Shown here: positions 1 to 5,634 of the stretch, in pieces
Layout: each line of letters starts with the position of its first letter
Numbering within the stretch: position 1 is the first letter of the stretch
NCBI GenBank assembly: GCA_938003515.1
Contig: CALKYL010000069.1
Span: forward strand, 1-5,634
Reading direction: 5' to 3'
Source: an uncultured bacterium
GTDB lineage: Bacteria > Planctomycetota > UBA1135 > UBA2386
DNA: 5,634 nucleotides
Notes under the pieces: model-generated
The model's input: the letters and a program-made list of their open reading frames with translations, nothing else
What the model was told of the DNA's origin: nothing
Databases searched by the model: none
Made by a program: the position numbers and the translations under genes

Positions 1-511
1 CCGCCGCCCGGAAGATCAGCGCCGCCATCGGCACGAGCAGCACGTAGCCGACCTCGCTCGCGGTGTTCGAGAGCACGCCCGCGAACACGACGACCGCGGT
101 CAGGAGCCGCGCCGGCGCCTTCAGGACGAGCAGCCTGAGCGCGGTGCCGATGAGGCCGCTGTGTTCGGCGATGCCGATGCCGAGCAGCGCGACCAGCACC
201 GTGCCGAGCGGCGCGAACCCCGTGAAGTTGCTGACGAGGTTGCTCAGGATCAGGTGCAGCCCGGGCCGCGACAGCAGGCTGACCGGCTCGATCTCGAGCG
301 GGCCGCCGTCGGGGGCGGTCTTGCCCGGGTGGATCGCCGTCGCTCCGAACCACGTGGCGACCTCGCTGCCCACGACCACGAGGAGCGCCAGGATCAGGAA
401 CAGCGTCGCCGGGTGCGGCAGCAGGTTGCCGAGCCGCTCGACCAGCGACAGGAAGCGCGTCATCGCGCTGCGGGGGGCGGGGTCCGGGGTCATGGTCTCG
501 GGAGAGACCAT
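1..511 (-). CDS. AbgT-family membrane transporter, N-terminal 170 residues (runs off left edge)
   Basis: This is an inner-membrane transporter of the AbgT family, whose known members import p-aminobenzoyl-glutamate (E. coli AbgT) or export sulfonamide-type antimetabolites (MtrF, YdaH). The substrate cannot be told from this fragment. Translation shows a short polar N-terminus, then [15 protein letters not shown] (residues 26-40) leading into a first membrane segment at about 33-56. Next come a loop with IHPGK, the family-typical NFTGFAPLG (95-103), a hydrophobic stretch [16 protein letters not shown] (105-120), and a further membrane region with [13 protein letters not shown] (145-157). Family members have about 500 residues, so roughly two thirds is missing, including the later functional hairpins. 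I chose the ATG at 511 because GGAG lies 7 bases upstream. In-frame ATGs at 493 and 463 are alternatives without a visible Shine-Dalgarno, although family similarity only begins near residue 18. It follows the 828-residue secreted protein gene after a hairpin-rich gap, so it is probably transcribed separately. Confidence 0.88.
   Translation of the reverse strand, partial: MVSPETMTPDPAPRSAMTRFLSLVERLGNLLPHPATLFLILALLVVVGSEVATWFGATAIHPGKTAPDGGPLEIEPVSLLSRPGLHLILSNLVSNFTGFAPLGTVLVALLGIGIAEHSGLIGTALRLLVLKAPARLLTAVVVFAGVLSNTASEVGYVLLVPMAALIFRAA
492..511 (-). repeat. Perfect hairpin joining two candidate AbgT start codons
   Basis: The arms 492-499 (atggtctc) and 504-511 (gagaccat) are exact reverse complements with a 4-base loop. 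In the mRNA, the AUG at 511 forms the foot of the 5' arm, and the first two bases of the in-frame AUG at 493 form the foot of the 3' arm. The hairpin could limit access to either start. Whether it acts in regulation is inference. Confidence 0.45.
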
Positions 512-518
512 AGCGACG

Positions 519-522
519 CTCC
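519..522 (-). promoter_or_regulatory. Shine-Dalgarno GGAG for the AbgT-family gene
   Basis: The minus strand reads CCGGAGCGTCGCTATG, which places GGAG 7 bases before the ATG at 511. This spacing is normal and is the reason for preferring 511 over the downstream in-frame ATGs. Confidence 0.5.
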
Positions 523-568
523 GGCCGATGGGATCGCCGCAGGGTCACGGGGACGCGCGACCGGGTCC

Positions 569-594
569 GCTCGAGGCCGCGCGCGCGGCCGAGC
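569..594. repeat. GC-only palindrome in the gap before the AbgT gene
   Basis: Positions 575-590 are a perfect 16-base palindrome of GGCCGCGC and its reverse complement. It can fold with a 4-base loop. GCTC (569-572) and GAGC (591-594) extend the stem past a 2-base bulge. It is the third hairpin downstream of the secreted protein gene and may help end transcription, but there is no T-run after it. Confidence 0.4.
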
Positions 595-596
595 GG

Positions 597-625
597 GGGC
601 GCCCCGGTCCTGGACCGGGGCGCTC
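597..625 (-). terminator. Second hairpin downstream of the secreted protein gene
   Basis: Positions 597-609 pair with 613-625 in a 13-bp stem with one G-T wobble (598/624) and a 3-base loop CTG. It lies two bases from the hairpin at 628-653. It has no U-tract on either strand, so it is not a textbook intrinsic terminator. Its position after a stop codon, in tandem with another stable stem, supports a role in termination or 3'-end protection. Confidence 0.5.
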
Positions 626-627
626 GT

Positions 628-653
628 ATCCCGCCGCGCAGTCGCGGCGGGAT
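628..653 (-). terminator. First hairpin just after the secreted protein stop codon
   Basis: ATCCCGCCGCG (628-638) is the exact reverse complement of 643-653, giving an 11-bp stem with the 4-base loop CAGT. It begins 8 bases past the TAG at 664-662. This is where a transcription terminator is expected, but no T-run follows. High-GC genomes often have such U-less hairpins. Confidence 0.55.
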
Positions 654-661
654 CGTTCGAG

Positions 662-3148
662 CTAGTTCTTCTCGAACGGGATCGACAGCCGGTCGCTGCT
701 GGTCAGCAGGTCGGTCGACAGGTTGTAGATCCAGTCCTGGCAGTGCAGCGTGAACTCGGGCAGGTTCGGCGGCAGCTGGATCTGCCACGACGCCGACGGG
801 CCGAACGCGGTGACCGCGCCGAAGTAGCCGGGCCCGATCACGTCGACGAGCAGCCGGCAGCCGGGCGTGATCAACGGGTTGATGATCAGCACGTTGACCG
901 GATCCGCCGACAGCTGCAGCAGGTGGAAGCCGGCGGGCGGACCGCCGCTCACGCGCAGGCGGCCGAACTGGTGGCCGATCTGCTGGTCGTTCGCGAAGAT
1001 GACCGTGCCGTCCGAGTCGAGGGCATCCCAGAGGATGTTGGCCGAGTTGCAGGCCAGCCCCGTGGTCCCGAACGTCGGCGACTGGGCCGGGAACTCATGG
1101 GCCCGGCCGAGGATCGGGTGGGTCGAGGCCGCATCGTCTGTGCCGTAGGCGAAGACGAACTGGTTCGCGTCGTCGTCGTAGATGATGCCGCCGTCGGTGT
1201 AGCCGATCGAGCCGGACAGGATCGAGTTGCCTTCACAGCCCTCCCCGTCGAAGCCGACGCGGTCGACGAAGAAGTTGCCGCTGCCGATCGGCAGGATGTC
1301 CGTCGCGTGCCAGACGCCGGCCCAGAACGAGTCGGTGTCCGAGTCGTGGGACAGGCCGTAGACCCGCAGGTAGCGGGCGCCGCTGAACGCGGTGCCGAGC
1401 CCCTGGGCGGGGAACTTCGTGATCGAGCCGCCGACGGGCCAGTCGAAGCGCTCGCTGTCGACGTGCGTGCCCTCGTAGCCGCTGATCTTGGTCAGGCCAC
1501 CGGGCTCTTCGACGCGGCAGTAGAAGACGCAGTAGCGCCCGTTCTGTCCTGCGACCTTGAGGTCGACCTTGTGGTTGCCGGTCGAAACCGACGGGAACCA
1601 GATGGTCGACGTCGCCGTGCCGGTCGAATCGACCTGCTTCGCGATGCCGTCCCAGTCGTCGCCTGGGATCCCGTTGTTGTACTCCTGGTAGGCGACGATC
1701 CAGGTCGTGGTCGCGCCGCCCTCGGACAGGTCGTTGACGTCCGGGTGCTCCTGGTCGCGATTCGAGGCCGTGTTGCCGATCTCGAACGGCGTGCCGAGCG
1801 TCGCCGGCGACGTCGAGCAGTCGACCAGGAGTCCCCAGATCTCGCTCTCCGCGCTGTTGGTGTTGGGCACGGCGCCGAGGTCGCGCTGGTAGGCGATCAG
1901 GCAGCTGCTGCCGGTCAACGCGGCGCCGCTCTCGTCGTACTGCGGCACGCCGCCGACGGACGGATCCGAGTCGACCGTGCCCGACGTGAAGGGTGCGAAG
2001 AGCACCGTCGTCACGACGGTCGTGGTGCTGGTCGGCTGCGCCCAGATCCGGATCGCCTGGTTGTTCGTCGAGAAGAACTCACGCGACACCGCGGTCACGT
2101 AGGTCTGCTCCGGGCCGCAGATCGAGCTCTGCAGCTTGGCCGAGGACCACGACGTCGTGATGTCGGTGTAGACCAGCGTGCCGGCGCCGCCGGGGCTCCA
2201 GTCGTCGCCGTAGATGCGCCCCCAGGCGTCGGCGTCGGTCGCCGAGACGAAGCGCGAGTACGAGTTGTAGAGCCCGTTGGAGCCGAAGTCGTCACGCACG
2301 ACCTCGATCGACTCCGCCGGCGCGACGCCGAGCTGCAGGTTGGTCGGCGCGATCAGCGGATCGATCGTCACCGGGAACACTGCCGTCTCCATCCACGAGC
2401 CGGGCACGCGCAGCGTGACGACGTCGCCGTCGAAGTCGGTCGTCAGCGGCAGCCGCTTGCCGGCGGCGTCGATGACGGTCGCCGCGCCGTATTCGATCAG
2501 CTCGCGGCCCTGGTCGTCCGCGAAGCGGATGGTGCCGTTCGCCTGCAGCGACCCGGACAGGTTCGCCTGGATGCGCCCCTGCACCGTGAAGTCGCCGGGG
2601 GTCGCGGGCCGCTCGGCCAGCACGAAGGTCTGCTCGAGCCCCTCGGGCAGCACGTCGTAGGCCTCGACGAGCGCGCCGAAGCGGTACTCGTAGCGGAAGT
2701 CGTCGTGCCAGCGCTTCGCCGGCTGGCCGGCGACGAGCAGCGACTGGCCGCCGGCCGTCGCGCCGATCGTGCGCCAGCTGAGGCTGCGCGTCACGGGGTA
2801 CTTCTTGCCGAGGTACGGGATGAACGTCATGTCGGACTCGAAGCCGACCTTGTAGTCGTCGCCCGCGGCCCAGATGCCGTAGCTGCCGCCGGCCGGGTCG
2901 TCCTCGGCGGTGTGGATCGGGGTGACGAACGATCCGGCCGCGGTCGGCGCGGAGAGCGCGGTGCCGCCGACGCCGCCGGCTTCGTCGCTGTTGCTCGGCC
3001 AGCTACGGGCCGCGGTCGTCGCGGCGGGTTGGCTCTGCGGGCCCTGGCTGGAAGGGGCCTGGTCGAACGGGTCCTGCGCGAACGCCGCGACGGGCAGGAG
3101 GGCGGCGGCGGTCGCCAACCGGAGCGACCGTGGGAAATGGGTGGACAT
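662..3148 (-). CDS. Secreted 828-residue protein of unknown function, beta-rich and multi-domain
   Basis: I do not recognise a specific function. The protein is exported: residues 1-24 form a signal peptide with basic residues (R7, R10), a hydrophobic core LATAAALLPVAAFA and an AFA/Q cleavage site. A Ser/Gln/Pro/Ala-rich linker follows to about residue 70. Residues 80-265 look like one beta-rich domain with RYEYRFGALVEAYDVLPEG (152-170) and end in FPVTIDP (258-264). Residues about 300-700 contain spaced strands such as LIAYQRD (417-423), IVAYQEY (484-490) and VFYCRVE (541-547), each followed by an I-x-G/A-x-x-V-D-like strand. This recalls beta-propeller blades. The last 90 residues, with PGC near 762-764 and a C-terminal SSDRLSIPF, resemble small terminal domains of secreted planctomycete proteins (from memory, not searched). 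The start at 3148 is set by GGAGGAG just upstream and the signal peptide. The frame continues upstream to a TTG at 3286, but that reading lacks support. Nine cysteines remain after cleavage. Confidence 0.85.
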   Translation of the reverse strand: MSTHFPRSLRLATAAALLPVAAFAQDPFDQAPSSQGPQSQPAATTAARSWPSNSDEAGGVGGTALSAPTAAGSFVTPIHTAEDDPAGGSYGIWAAGDDYKVGFESDMTFIPYLGKKYPVTRSLSWRTIGATAGGQSLLVAGQPAKRWHDDFRYEYRFGALVEAYDVLPEGLEQTFVLAERPATPGDFTVQGRIQANLSGSLQANGTIRFADDQGRELIEYGAATVIDAAGKRLPLTTDFDGDVVTLRVPGSWMETAVFPVTIDPLIAPTNLQLGVAPAESIEVVRDDFGSNGLYNSYSRFVSATDADAWGRIYGDDWSPGGAGTLVYTDITTSWSSAKLQSSICGPEQTYVTAVSREFFSTNNQAIRIWAQPTSTTTVVTTVLFAPFTSGTVDSDPSVGGVPQYDESGAALTGSSCLIAYQRDLGAVPNTNSAESEIWGLLVDCSTSPATLGTPFEIGNTASNRDQEHPDVNDLSEGGATTTWIVAYQEYNNGIPGDDWDGIAKQVDSTGTATSTIWFPSVSTGNHKVDLKVAGQNGRYCVFYCRVEEPGGLTKISGYEGTHVDSERFDWPVGGSITKFPAQGLGTAFSGARYLRVYGLSHDSDTDSFWAGVWHATDILPIGSGNFFVDRVGFDGEGCEGNSILSGSIGYTDGGIIYDDDANQFVFAYGTDDAASTHPILGRAHEFPAQSPTFGTTGLACNSANILWDALDSDGTVIFANDQQIGHQFGRLRVSGGPPAGFHLLQLSADPVNVLIINPLITPGCRLLVDVIGPGYFGAVTAFGPSASWQIQLPPNLPEFTLHCQDWIYNLSTDLLTSSDRLSIPFEKN

Positions 3149-3152
3149 GGAT

Positions 3153-3159
3153 CTCCTCC
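3153..3159 (-). promoter_or_regulatory. Strong Shine-Dalgarno for the secreted protein gene
   Basis: The minus strand reads GGAGGAGATCCATG, so a near-perfect anti-16S match ends 4 to 6 bases before the ATG at 3148, depending on the core chosen. It fixes this start and rejects the 46-residue upstream extension of the same frame. It is the strongest ribosome binding site in the window and suggests high translation. Confidence 0.85.
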
Positions 3160-3170
3160 GAAACGAAACG

Positions 3171-3217
3171 GTGGCAGTGACGAGGTCGATCGGGGCGCGG
3201 CGCAGCCGAGCTGCCAC
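3171..3217 (-). repeat. Long-loop inverted repeat in the leader of the secreted protein gene
   Basis: GTGGCAG (3171-3177) and CTGCCAC (3211-3217) are exact reverse complements, 33 GC-rich bases apart. The repeat lies between the proposed promoter and the ribosome binding site, so the mRNA leader could fold into a stem ending about 11 bases before the Shine-Dalgarno. No riboswitch class is recognised. Confidence 0.3.
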
Positions 3218-3251
3218 GGTCCGCTGTGCACCTGCTGCGCGCCGATCGCGA

Positions 3252-3276
3252 GGGACATACCGTAGGTGGTTGTCCC
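3252..3276. promoter_or_regulatory. Inverted repeat overlapping the proposed promoter (candidate operator)
   Basis: GGGACA (3252-3257) and TGTCCC (3271-3276) are exact reverse complements, 13 bases apart. With a one-base bulge at 3258 the match extends inward through ACC and GGT, giving GGGACA-T-ACC / GGTTGTCCC. One arm falls in the -35/-10 spacer and the other near the expected transcription start, a usual place for a dimeric repressor site. No regulator is encoded in the window. Confidence 0.35.
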
Positions 3277-3286
3277 AGTCCGTCAA
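3259..3286 (-). promoter_or_regulatory. Candidate sigma70-type promoter for the secreted protein gene
   Basis: On the minus strand TTGACG (3286-3281) is followed after 16 bases by TACGGT (3264-3259). The first matches the -35 consensus at five of six bases, and the second fits the minimal TANNNT form of a -10 box. Transcription would start near 3252 and leave a leader of about 100 bases before the ATG at 3148. The site sits in a locally less GC-rich patch. This is a visual match only. Confidence 0.45.
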
Positions 3287-3352
3287 GGTGGTGCGGAGCG
3301 GTGCGCCGGGCCTTCATGCTTCGTAGGCGACCGGGTCTCCCGGCCCGCTGCG

Positions 3353-3383
3353 GCGTTCGCTTACGCTTCGGGGCACCGAACGC
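3353..3383. repeat. Inverted repeat GCGTTCG / CGAACGC in the intergenic gap
   Basis: GCGTTCG (3353-3359) and CGAACGC (3377-3383) are exact reverse complements 17 bases apart, upstream of the proposed promoter and downstream of the hydrolase. It could be part of the hydrolase 3' end or a protein-binding site. A chance match is also quite possible in such GC-rich DNA. I see no gene in the 298-base gap 3149-3446. Confidence 0.2.
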
Positions 3384-3392
3384 ACCGCTGCC

Positions 3393-3412
3393 GCGTGCAT
3401 GGGTCTGCACGC
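3393..3412 (-). terminator. Weak hairpin downstream of the hydrolase gene
   Basis: GCGTGCA (3393-3399) pairs with TGCACGC (3406-3412) around a 6-base loop. It starts 34 bases after the hydrolase stop codon. There is no U-run, and the stem is shorter than those at 597-653. It is the best candidate for ending the HEAT-hydrolase transcript but remains uncertain. Confidence 0.3.
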
Positions 3413-3446
3413 CGTCGCCGCGACCGCCAAATTGACCGGCCCGCGA

Positions 3447-4742
3447 CTAGAAGCGCACGTCGATCGCGCGCCACGCCGGGCGCAGCCGTTCGCCGGTGCG
3501 GCGCGCGTGTTCGAGCAGCGCGCGCGGATCGACGGCCAGCGTCTCGTCGAGCCGCGTCTTGCCGGCGCGCACGACGACGCGCGTGCCGGGGCGGCACCAC
3601 GGCTCGCGCAAGAAGAGCGTCGCGCGCCGTACGCCCTTCGCCGTCAGCGCGAACGTCGTCGTCTCGCCCTTCGTGTCGACGCGCCAGCTCACCGAAGCGA
3701 CCTGCTTCGCCAACGCGTCGAGCAGCGCCCGGCGCTGGTCGTCGGCCGATGCCCGCGCCGACACGCGCACGCGGTCCGGCACGGCGACGTTCTGCTCGTC
3801 GACCTCGAGCACGCGCACGAGCGGGTGCTCGACGAACGCGCCGTCGGCGAGCAGCGTGCCGCGCGAAGGGCTTCCCTCGGCGCGCCGCGGCGCCGCGAGC
3901 AGCGCTCTGCCGGCCTCTGCTTCGCCCGGCAGCGGCTGGTCGTGGCCGCTGTCGGGCGCCTCCCAGTAGCGGTAGTCGAACGCGTGCCGGTCGGCGCGCC
4001 GGCGCAGTTCGCGCAGGGTCCAGACCAGCTCGGGGTCGTCCTTCGCGCCGCAGACCGCGAACGCGCAACCGCCGTCGAGGTTCGGCAGCAGCCGGCAGAA
4101 CGTGCGGCGCGGGCCGCCGCCGCGGCCGACGAAGCCGCGCGCGACGCCCGGCCGGTGCAGCGCGACGTCCCAGCACGCGTGGCCACCCCACGAGTAGCCG
4201 GTCCACCACAAGGCGTCCGGATCGCCGCCGGCGAGGAACGCCACCGTGCGCAGGATCTTCAGGTGCGCGTCGCGGCCGACGTCGGAGAACTGCGGCGGGG
4301 TGTAGCCCGGCACCTCGGCCTGGATGACGCGTGCGCGCACCGCGTCGGCCAGCGGCGGGCTGCTCCAGTTGATCGCGAACAGCACCGGCAGCCGTTCGCC
4401 GGCGGCGCGCGCGGGCACCTCGACGTCGACGGCGAGGGCGTCGCCGGCGTGCGGGACCCGGACGCGCTGCCGGCCCTCCAGCCGTGCCGGCGGCGTCGTC
4501 ACCGTCGCCAGCAGCGCATCGGCGTCCAGGTCGGCGCGCTGCAGCAGCGCGTCGAGCAGCGCGGCAGCCCGGTCGTCCGACACCTCGGCGAAGTAGCGCT
4601 CGACCGCCTCGCCGACGGTCGCGGCCGGGGCTGTGCGCTCGTCGGCGGCGGGCGGCTCCTGCGCCGCGACGGCGGCCGCACCCGCGAGCAAGCCGCCGAG
4701 CGCGGTGCCGAGCTCGAGGAGCCGTCGCGTCCAGGATCGCAT
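3447..4742 (-). CDS. Secreted alpha/beta hydrolase (Ser-Asp-His esterase or peptidase-like)
   Basis: This is a predicted exported serine hydrolase of 431 residues, substrate unknown. The N-terminus MRSWTRRLLELGTALGGLL followed by AGAAAVAAQ is a signal peptide with likely cleavage after AAA-VAA (about residue 27). Residues about 40-85 form a helical region. The hydrolase fold begins near 92 and includes LPVLFAINWSSPP (118-130). The nucleophile elbow is GYSWGGH with Ser184. Likely partners are Asp235 or Asp236 in CGAKDD and His267 in DSGHD, so a full triad is visible. Residues about 320-431 form a separate beta-rich tail with WCRPGTRVVVRAGK. A similar tail accompanies secreted hydrolases in planctomycetes, as I recall. 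The start at 4742 is the only ATG that gives the signal peptide, but no Shine-Dalgarno precedes it. It lies 30 bases after the HEAT-protein stop, so the two are probably cotranscribed. Esterase, dienelactone hydrolase-like and prolyl oligopeptidase-like roles all remain open. Confidence 0.85.
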   Translation of the reverse strand: MRSWTRRLLELGTALGGLLAGAAAVAAQEPPAADERTAPAATVGEAVERYFAEVSDDRAAALLDALLQRADLDADALLATVTTPPARLEGRQRVRVPHAGDALAVDVEVPARAAGERLPVLFAINWSSPPLADAVRARVIQAEVPGYTPPQFSDVGRDAHLKILRTVAFLAGGDPDALWWTGYSWGGHACWDVALHRPGVARGFVGRGGGPRRTFCRLLPNLDGGCAFAVCGAKDDPELVWTLRELRRRADRHAFDYRYWEAPDSGHDQPLPGEAEAGRALLAAPRRAEGSPSRGTLLADGAFVEHPLVRVLEVDEQNVAVPDRVRVSARASADDQRRALLDALAKQVASVSWRVDTKGETTTFALTAKGVRRATLFLREPWCRPGTRVVVRAGKTRLDETLAVDPRALLEHARRTGERLRPAWRAIDVRF

Positions 4743-4767
4743 CGCCGCGAGCGTAGCGGTCGCGGCG
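4743..4767 (-). repeat. Hairpin filling the HEAT-hydrolase gap, abutting the hydrolase start codon
   Basis: CGCCGCGA (4743-4750) and TCGCGGCG (4760-4767) are exact reverse complements with a 9-base loop. The stem ends at the base directly before the hydrolase ATG (4742-4740) and takes up most of the 30-base gap after the HEAT stop codon. It could mark RNA processing, damp translation, or be a by-product of GC-rich sequence. Confidence 0.4.
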
Positions 4768-4772
4768 CCGCG

Positions 4773-5596
4773 CTACTCGGCCCAGCGCCCCGCAGCGCGC
4801 AGCCGTTCGCCGACGGGCGCCTCGGGGTCGTAGCCGCGCCGTTCGCCGAAGCGCTCCTCGAGCGCCCCGATCGCCGTCAGGCGCGCGGTCCGATCGTCGC
4901 TCGTCAACAGCGCGATCAGATCAACCCGCGCGCCGTCGTCGCCGAGCATCAGCCGCGTGCGCGCCGACGTCGCGAGCATCGGGTCGGGGCTCCCGATCGA
5001 GTCGGGCAGCGCCCCGCTCTGCGCGGCCTGCCGCACGCGCGCTTCGAAGCGGCTGAGCGCCGGCAGGCACTGCTCGTCGCCGACCTGCTCGAGCGCAGAG
5101 GCGGCCCAGTGGGCGACGCCGTAGACCGGATCGCGCAGGATCGGCAGCACGAACGGCGCCGCGCGGCGGTCGCCCAGGCGGCGCAGCGCGGCCAGGATCG
5201 ACGCCCGCTTGGCGGCGAAGCCGGGCGGATACTTGAGCCCGCGCACCAGCGCCGGCAGCGCGTCGCTGCCGTGGGCGAGGATGCGGTCGATCGTCGCCTG
5301 GTCGTCGTCCGCCGCCGGGATCAGGCCGGCGCCGCCGCCGAGCGTCTGCACGAGGTGGAACACCTCGCGGTCGACGGCCGGCTCCGGCCGCGGCCACGTC
5401 TCGGGCGCGAAGCCGTCACCCCGTTCGGCCCACCAGGCCTGCAGGCGGCCGAGCGCCGCCAGCCGCTGCGGGCGCGGCCCGAGCACCTCGTAGCCCATGT
5501 GCCGGTGGGTGATCTCGACGAACGCCTCGAAGCACTGCTCGCGGATCAGGTCGTCGTCGTGGGCGAGGTTCGCGAGCAGGCCCGGCACGCCGGCGG
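4773..5596 (-). CDS. HEAT-repeat protein, C-terminal 274 residues (5' end missing)
   Basis: This is the C-terminal part of a helical-repeat scaffold protein, with no catalytic function visible. Helix pairs typical of HEAT repeats include AGVPGLLANLAHDDDLIREQ at the start, AALRRLGDRRAAPFVLPILR and YGVAHWAASALEQVGDEQ in the middle, and DLIALLTSDDRTARLTAIGA near the end. A motif GYxxxxPxxxRLxAxGR occurs twice, at 5418-5495 (ending WWAERG) and at the C-terminus 4776-4838 (ending RWAE). This suggests two copies of a module that joins a HEAT pair to a Trp-rich tail. HEAT proteins bind other proteins; the partner is unknown. The open frame continues past 5596 to a GTG at 5630, but those first residues, MTGVQTCALPIS, come from sequencing adapter and must be dropped. 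The true start is off the contig. The following hydrolase is 30 bases away in the same direction. Confidence 0.82.
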
Positions 5597-5634
5597 AGAT
5601 CGGAAGAGCACACGTCTGAACTCCAGTCACACTG
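5597..5634. other. Illumina TruSeq adapter left at the contig end (artefact)
   Basis: From 5597 to 5630 the sequence matches the 34-base TruSeq read-1 adapter exactly, beginning AGATCGGAAGAGC and ending CCAGTCAC. The last four bases, ACTG, are where the sample index would begin. None of this is genomic. On the minus strand it translates as MTGVQTCALPI, a familiar false N-terminus in metagenome proteins. Genomic sequence ends at or about 5596. Confidence 0.98.

Noticed and set aside
1..20. Possible adapter at the left end as well
   Set aside because: The bases translate in frame as the continuation of the transporter (ALIFRAA), and no adapter match is present. The left end is simply a contig or window edge.
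63..665. A plus-strand frame of 200 codons over the AbgT-family gene
   Set aside because: It lies opposite a clear membrane transporter sequence, has low-complexity Ser/Arg/Pro content and runs through the three intergenic hairpins.
161..3265. A 1034-codon plus-strand open frame covering nearly the whole secreted protein gene
   Set aside because: It is antisense to a gene with a signal peptide, strong ribosome binding site and sensible domains. Its product is an Arg/Ala/Val/Asp-rich string with no domain or signal, as expected when GC-rich codons remove stops from the opposite strand.
3149..3286. N-terminal extension of the secreted protein to a TTG at 3286
   Set aside because: It would place 46 mostly basic residues before a perfect signal peptide, and the TTG is better explained as part of the -35 box TTGACG. 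The ATG at 3148 has a near-ideal Shine-Dalgarno.
3266..4327. A plus-strand frame of 353 codons opposite the hydrolase
   Set aside because: The product is almost entirely Arg, Ala, Pro and Ser, with no recognisable domain, and it overlaps a gene with a full catalytic triad. It is a composition artefact.
5597..5630. A GTG start and short N-terminus for the HEAT-repeat protein
   Set aside because: The bases are sequencing adapter, so the start is not real.
1..5634. CRISPR array, transposon ends, tRNA, rRNA or a defence or biosynthetic cluster
   Set aside because: No regularly spaced direct repeats, transposase, clover-leaf pattern, conserved rRNA segment or signature enzyme was seen on either strand.

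Overview
This window looks like one short contig from a very GC-rich bacterium. All four protein genes lie on the minus strand, so they are read from high to low coordinates. The organism is best guessed as a planctomycete or a similar large-genome environmental bacterium. That is inference from three things: a secreted protein with a long low-complexity linker and a small cysteine-containing C-terminal domain, a secreted alpha/beta hydrolase, and a HEAT-repeat protein. No rRNA or marker gene is present to settle it.

Layout in transcription order. Positions 5634-5597 are not genomic: they match the Illumina TruSeq adapter plus four further bases. Positions 5596-4773 hold the 3' part of a HEAT-repeat protein gene whose 5' end is missing. 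Thirty bases later a secreted alpha/beta hydrolase begins (4742-3447), probably in the same operon. A 298-base gap follows (3446-3149) with a weak hairpin after the hydrolase and a plausible sigma70-type promoter for the next gene. That gene (3148-662) encodes an 828-residue secreted protein with a clear signal peptide and a strong Shine-Dalgarno sequence. A 150-base gap (661-512) carries three GC-rich hairpins, the likely transcription end of the secreted protein gene. Positions 511-1 encode the first 170 residues of an AbgT-family membrane transporter that runs off the left edge.

The genes do not form an obvious single pathway. The hydrolase and the 828-residue protein are both exported, and the transporter sits in the inner membrane, so the region is weighted towards the cell envelope, but a shared role is not shown. 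I see no mobile element, CRISPR array, tRNA or rRNA, and no convincing new biological system. The observations most worth checking are the adapter at the right end, which creates a false protein start; the hairpin pairing two candidate start codons of the transporter; the inverted repeat around the promoter of the secreted protein gene; and the domain make-up of that protein.
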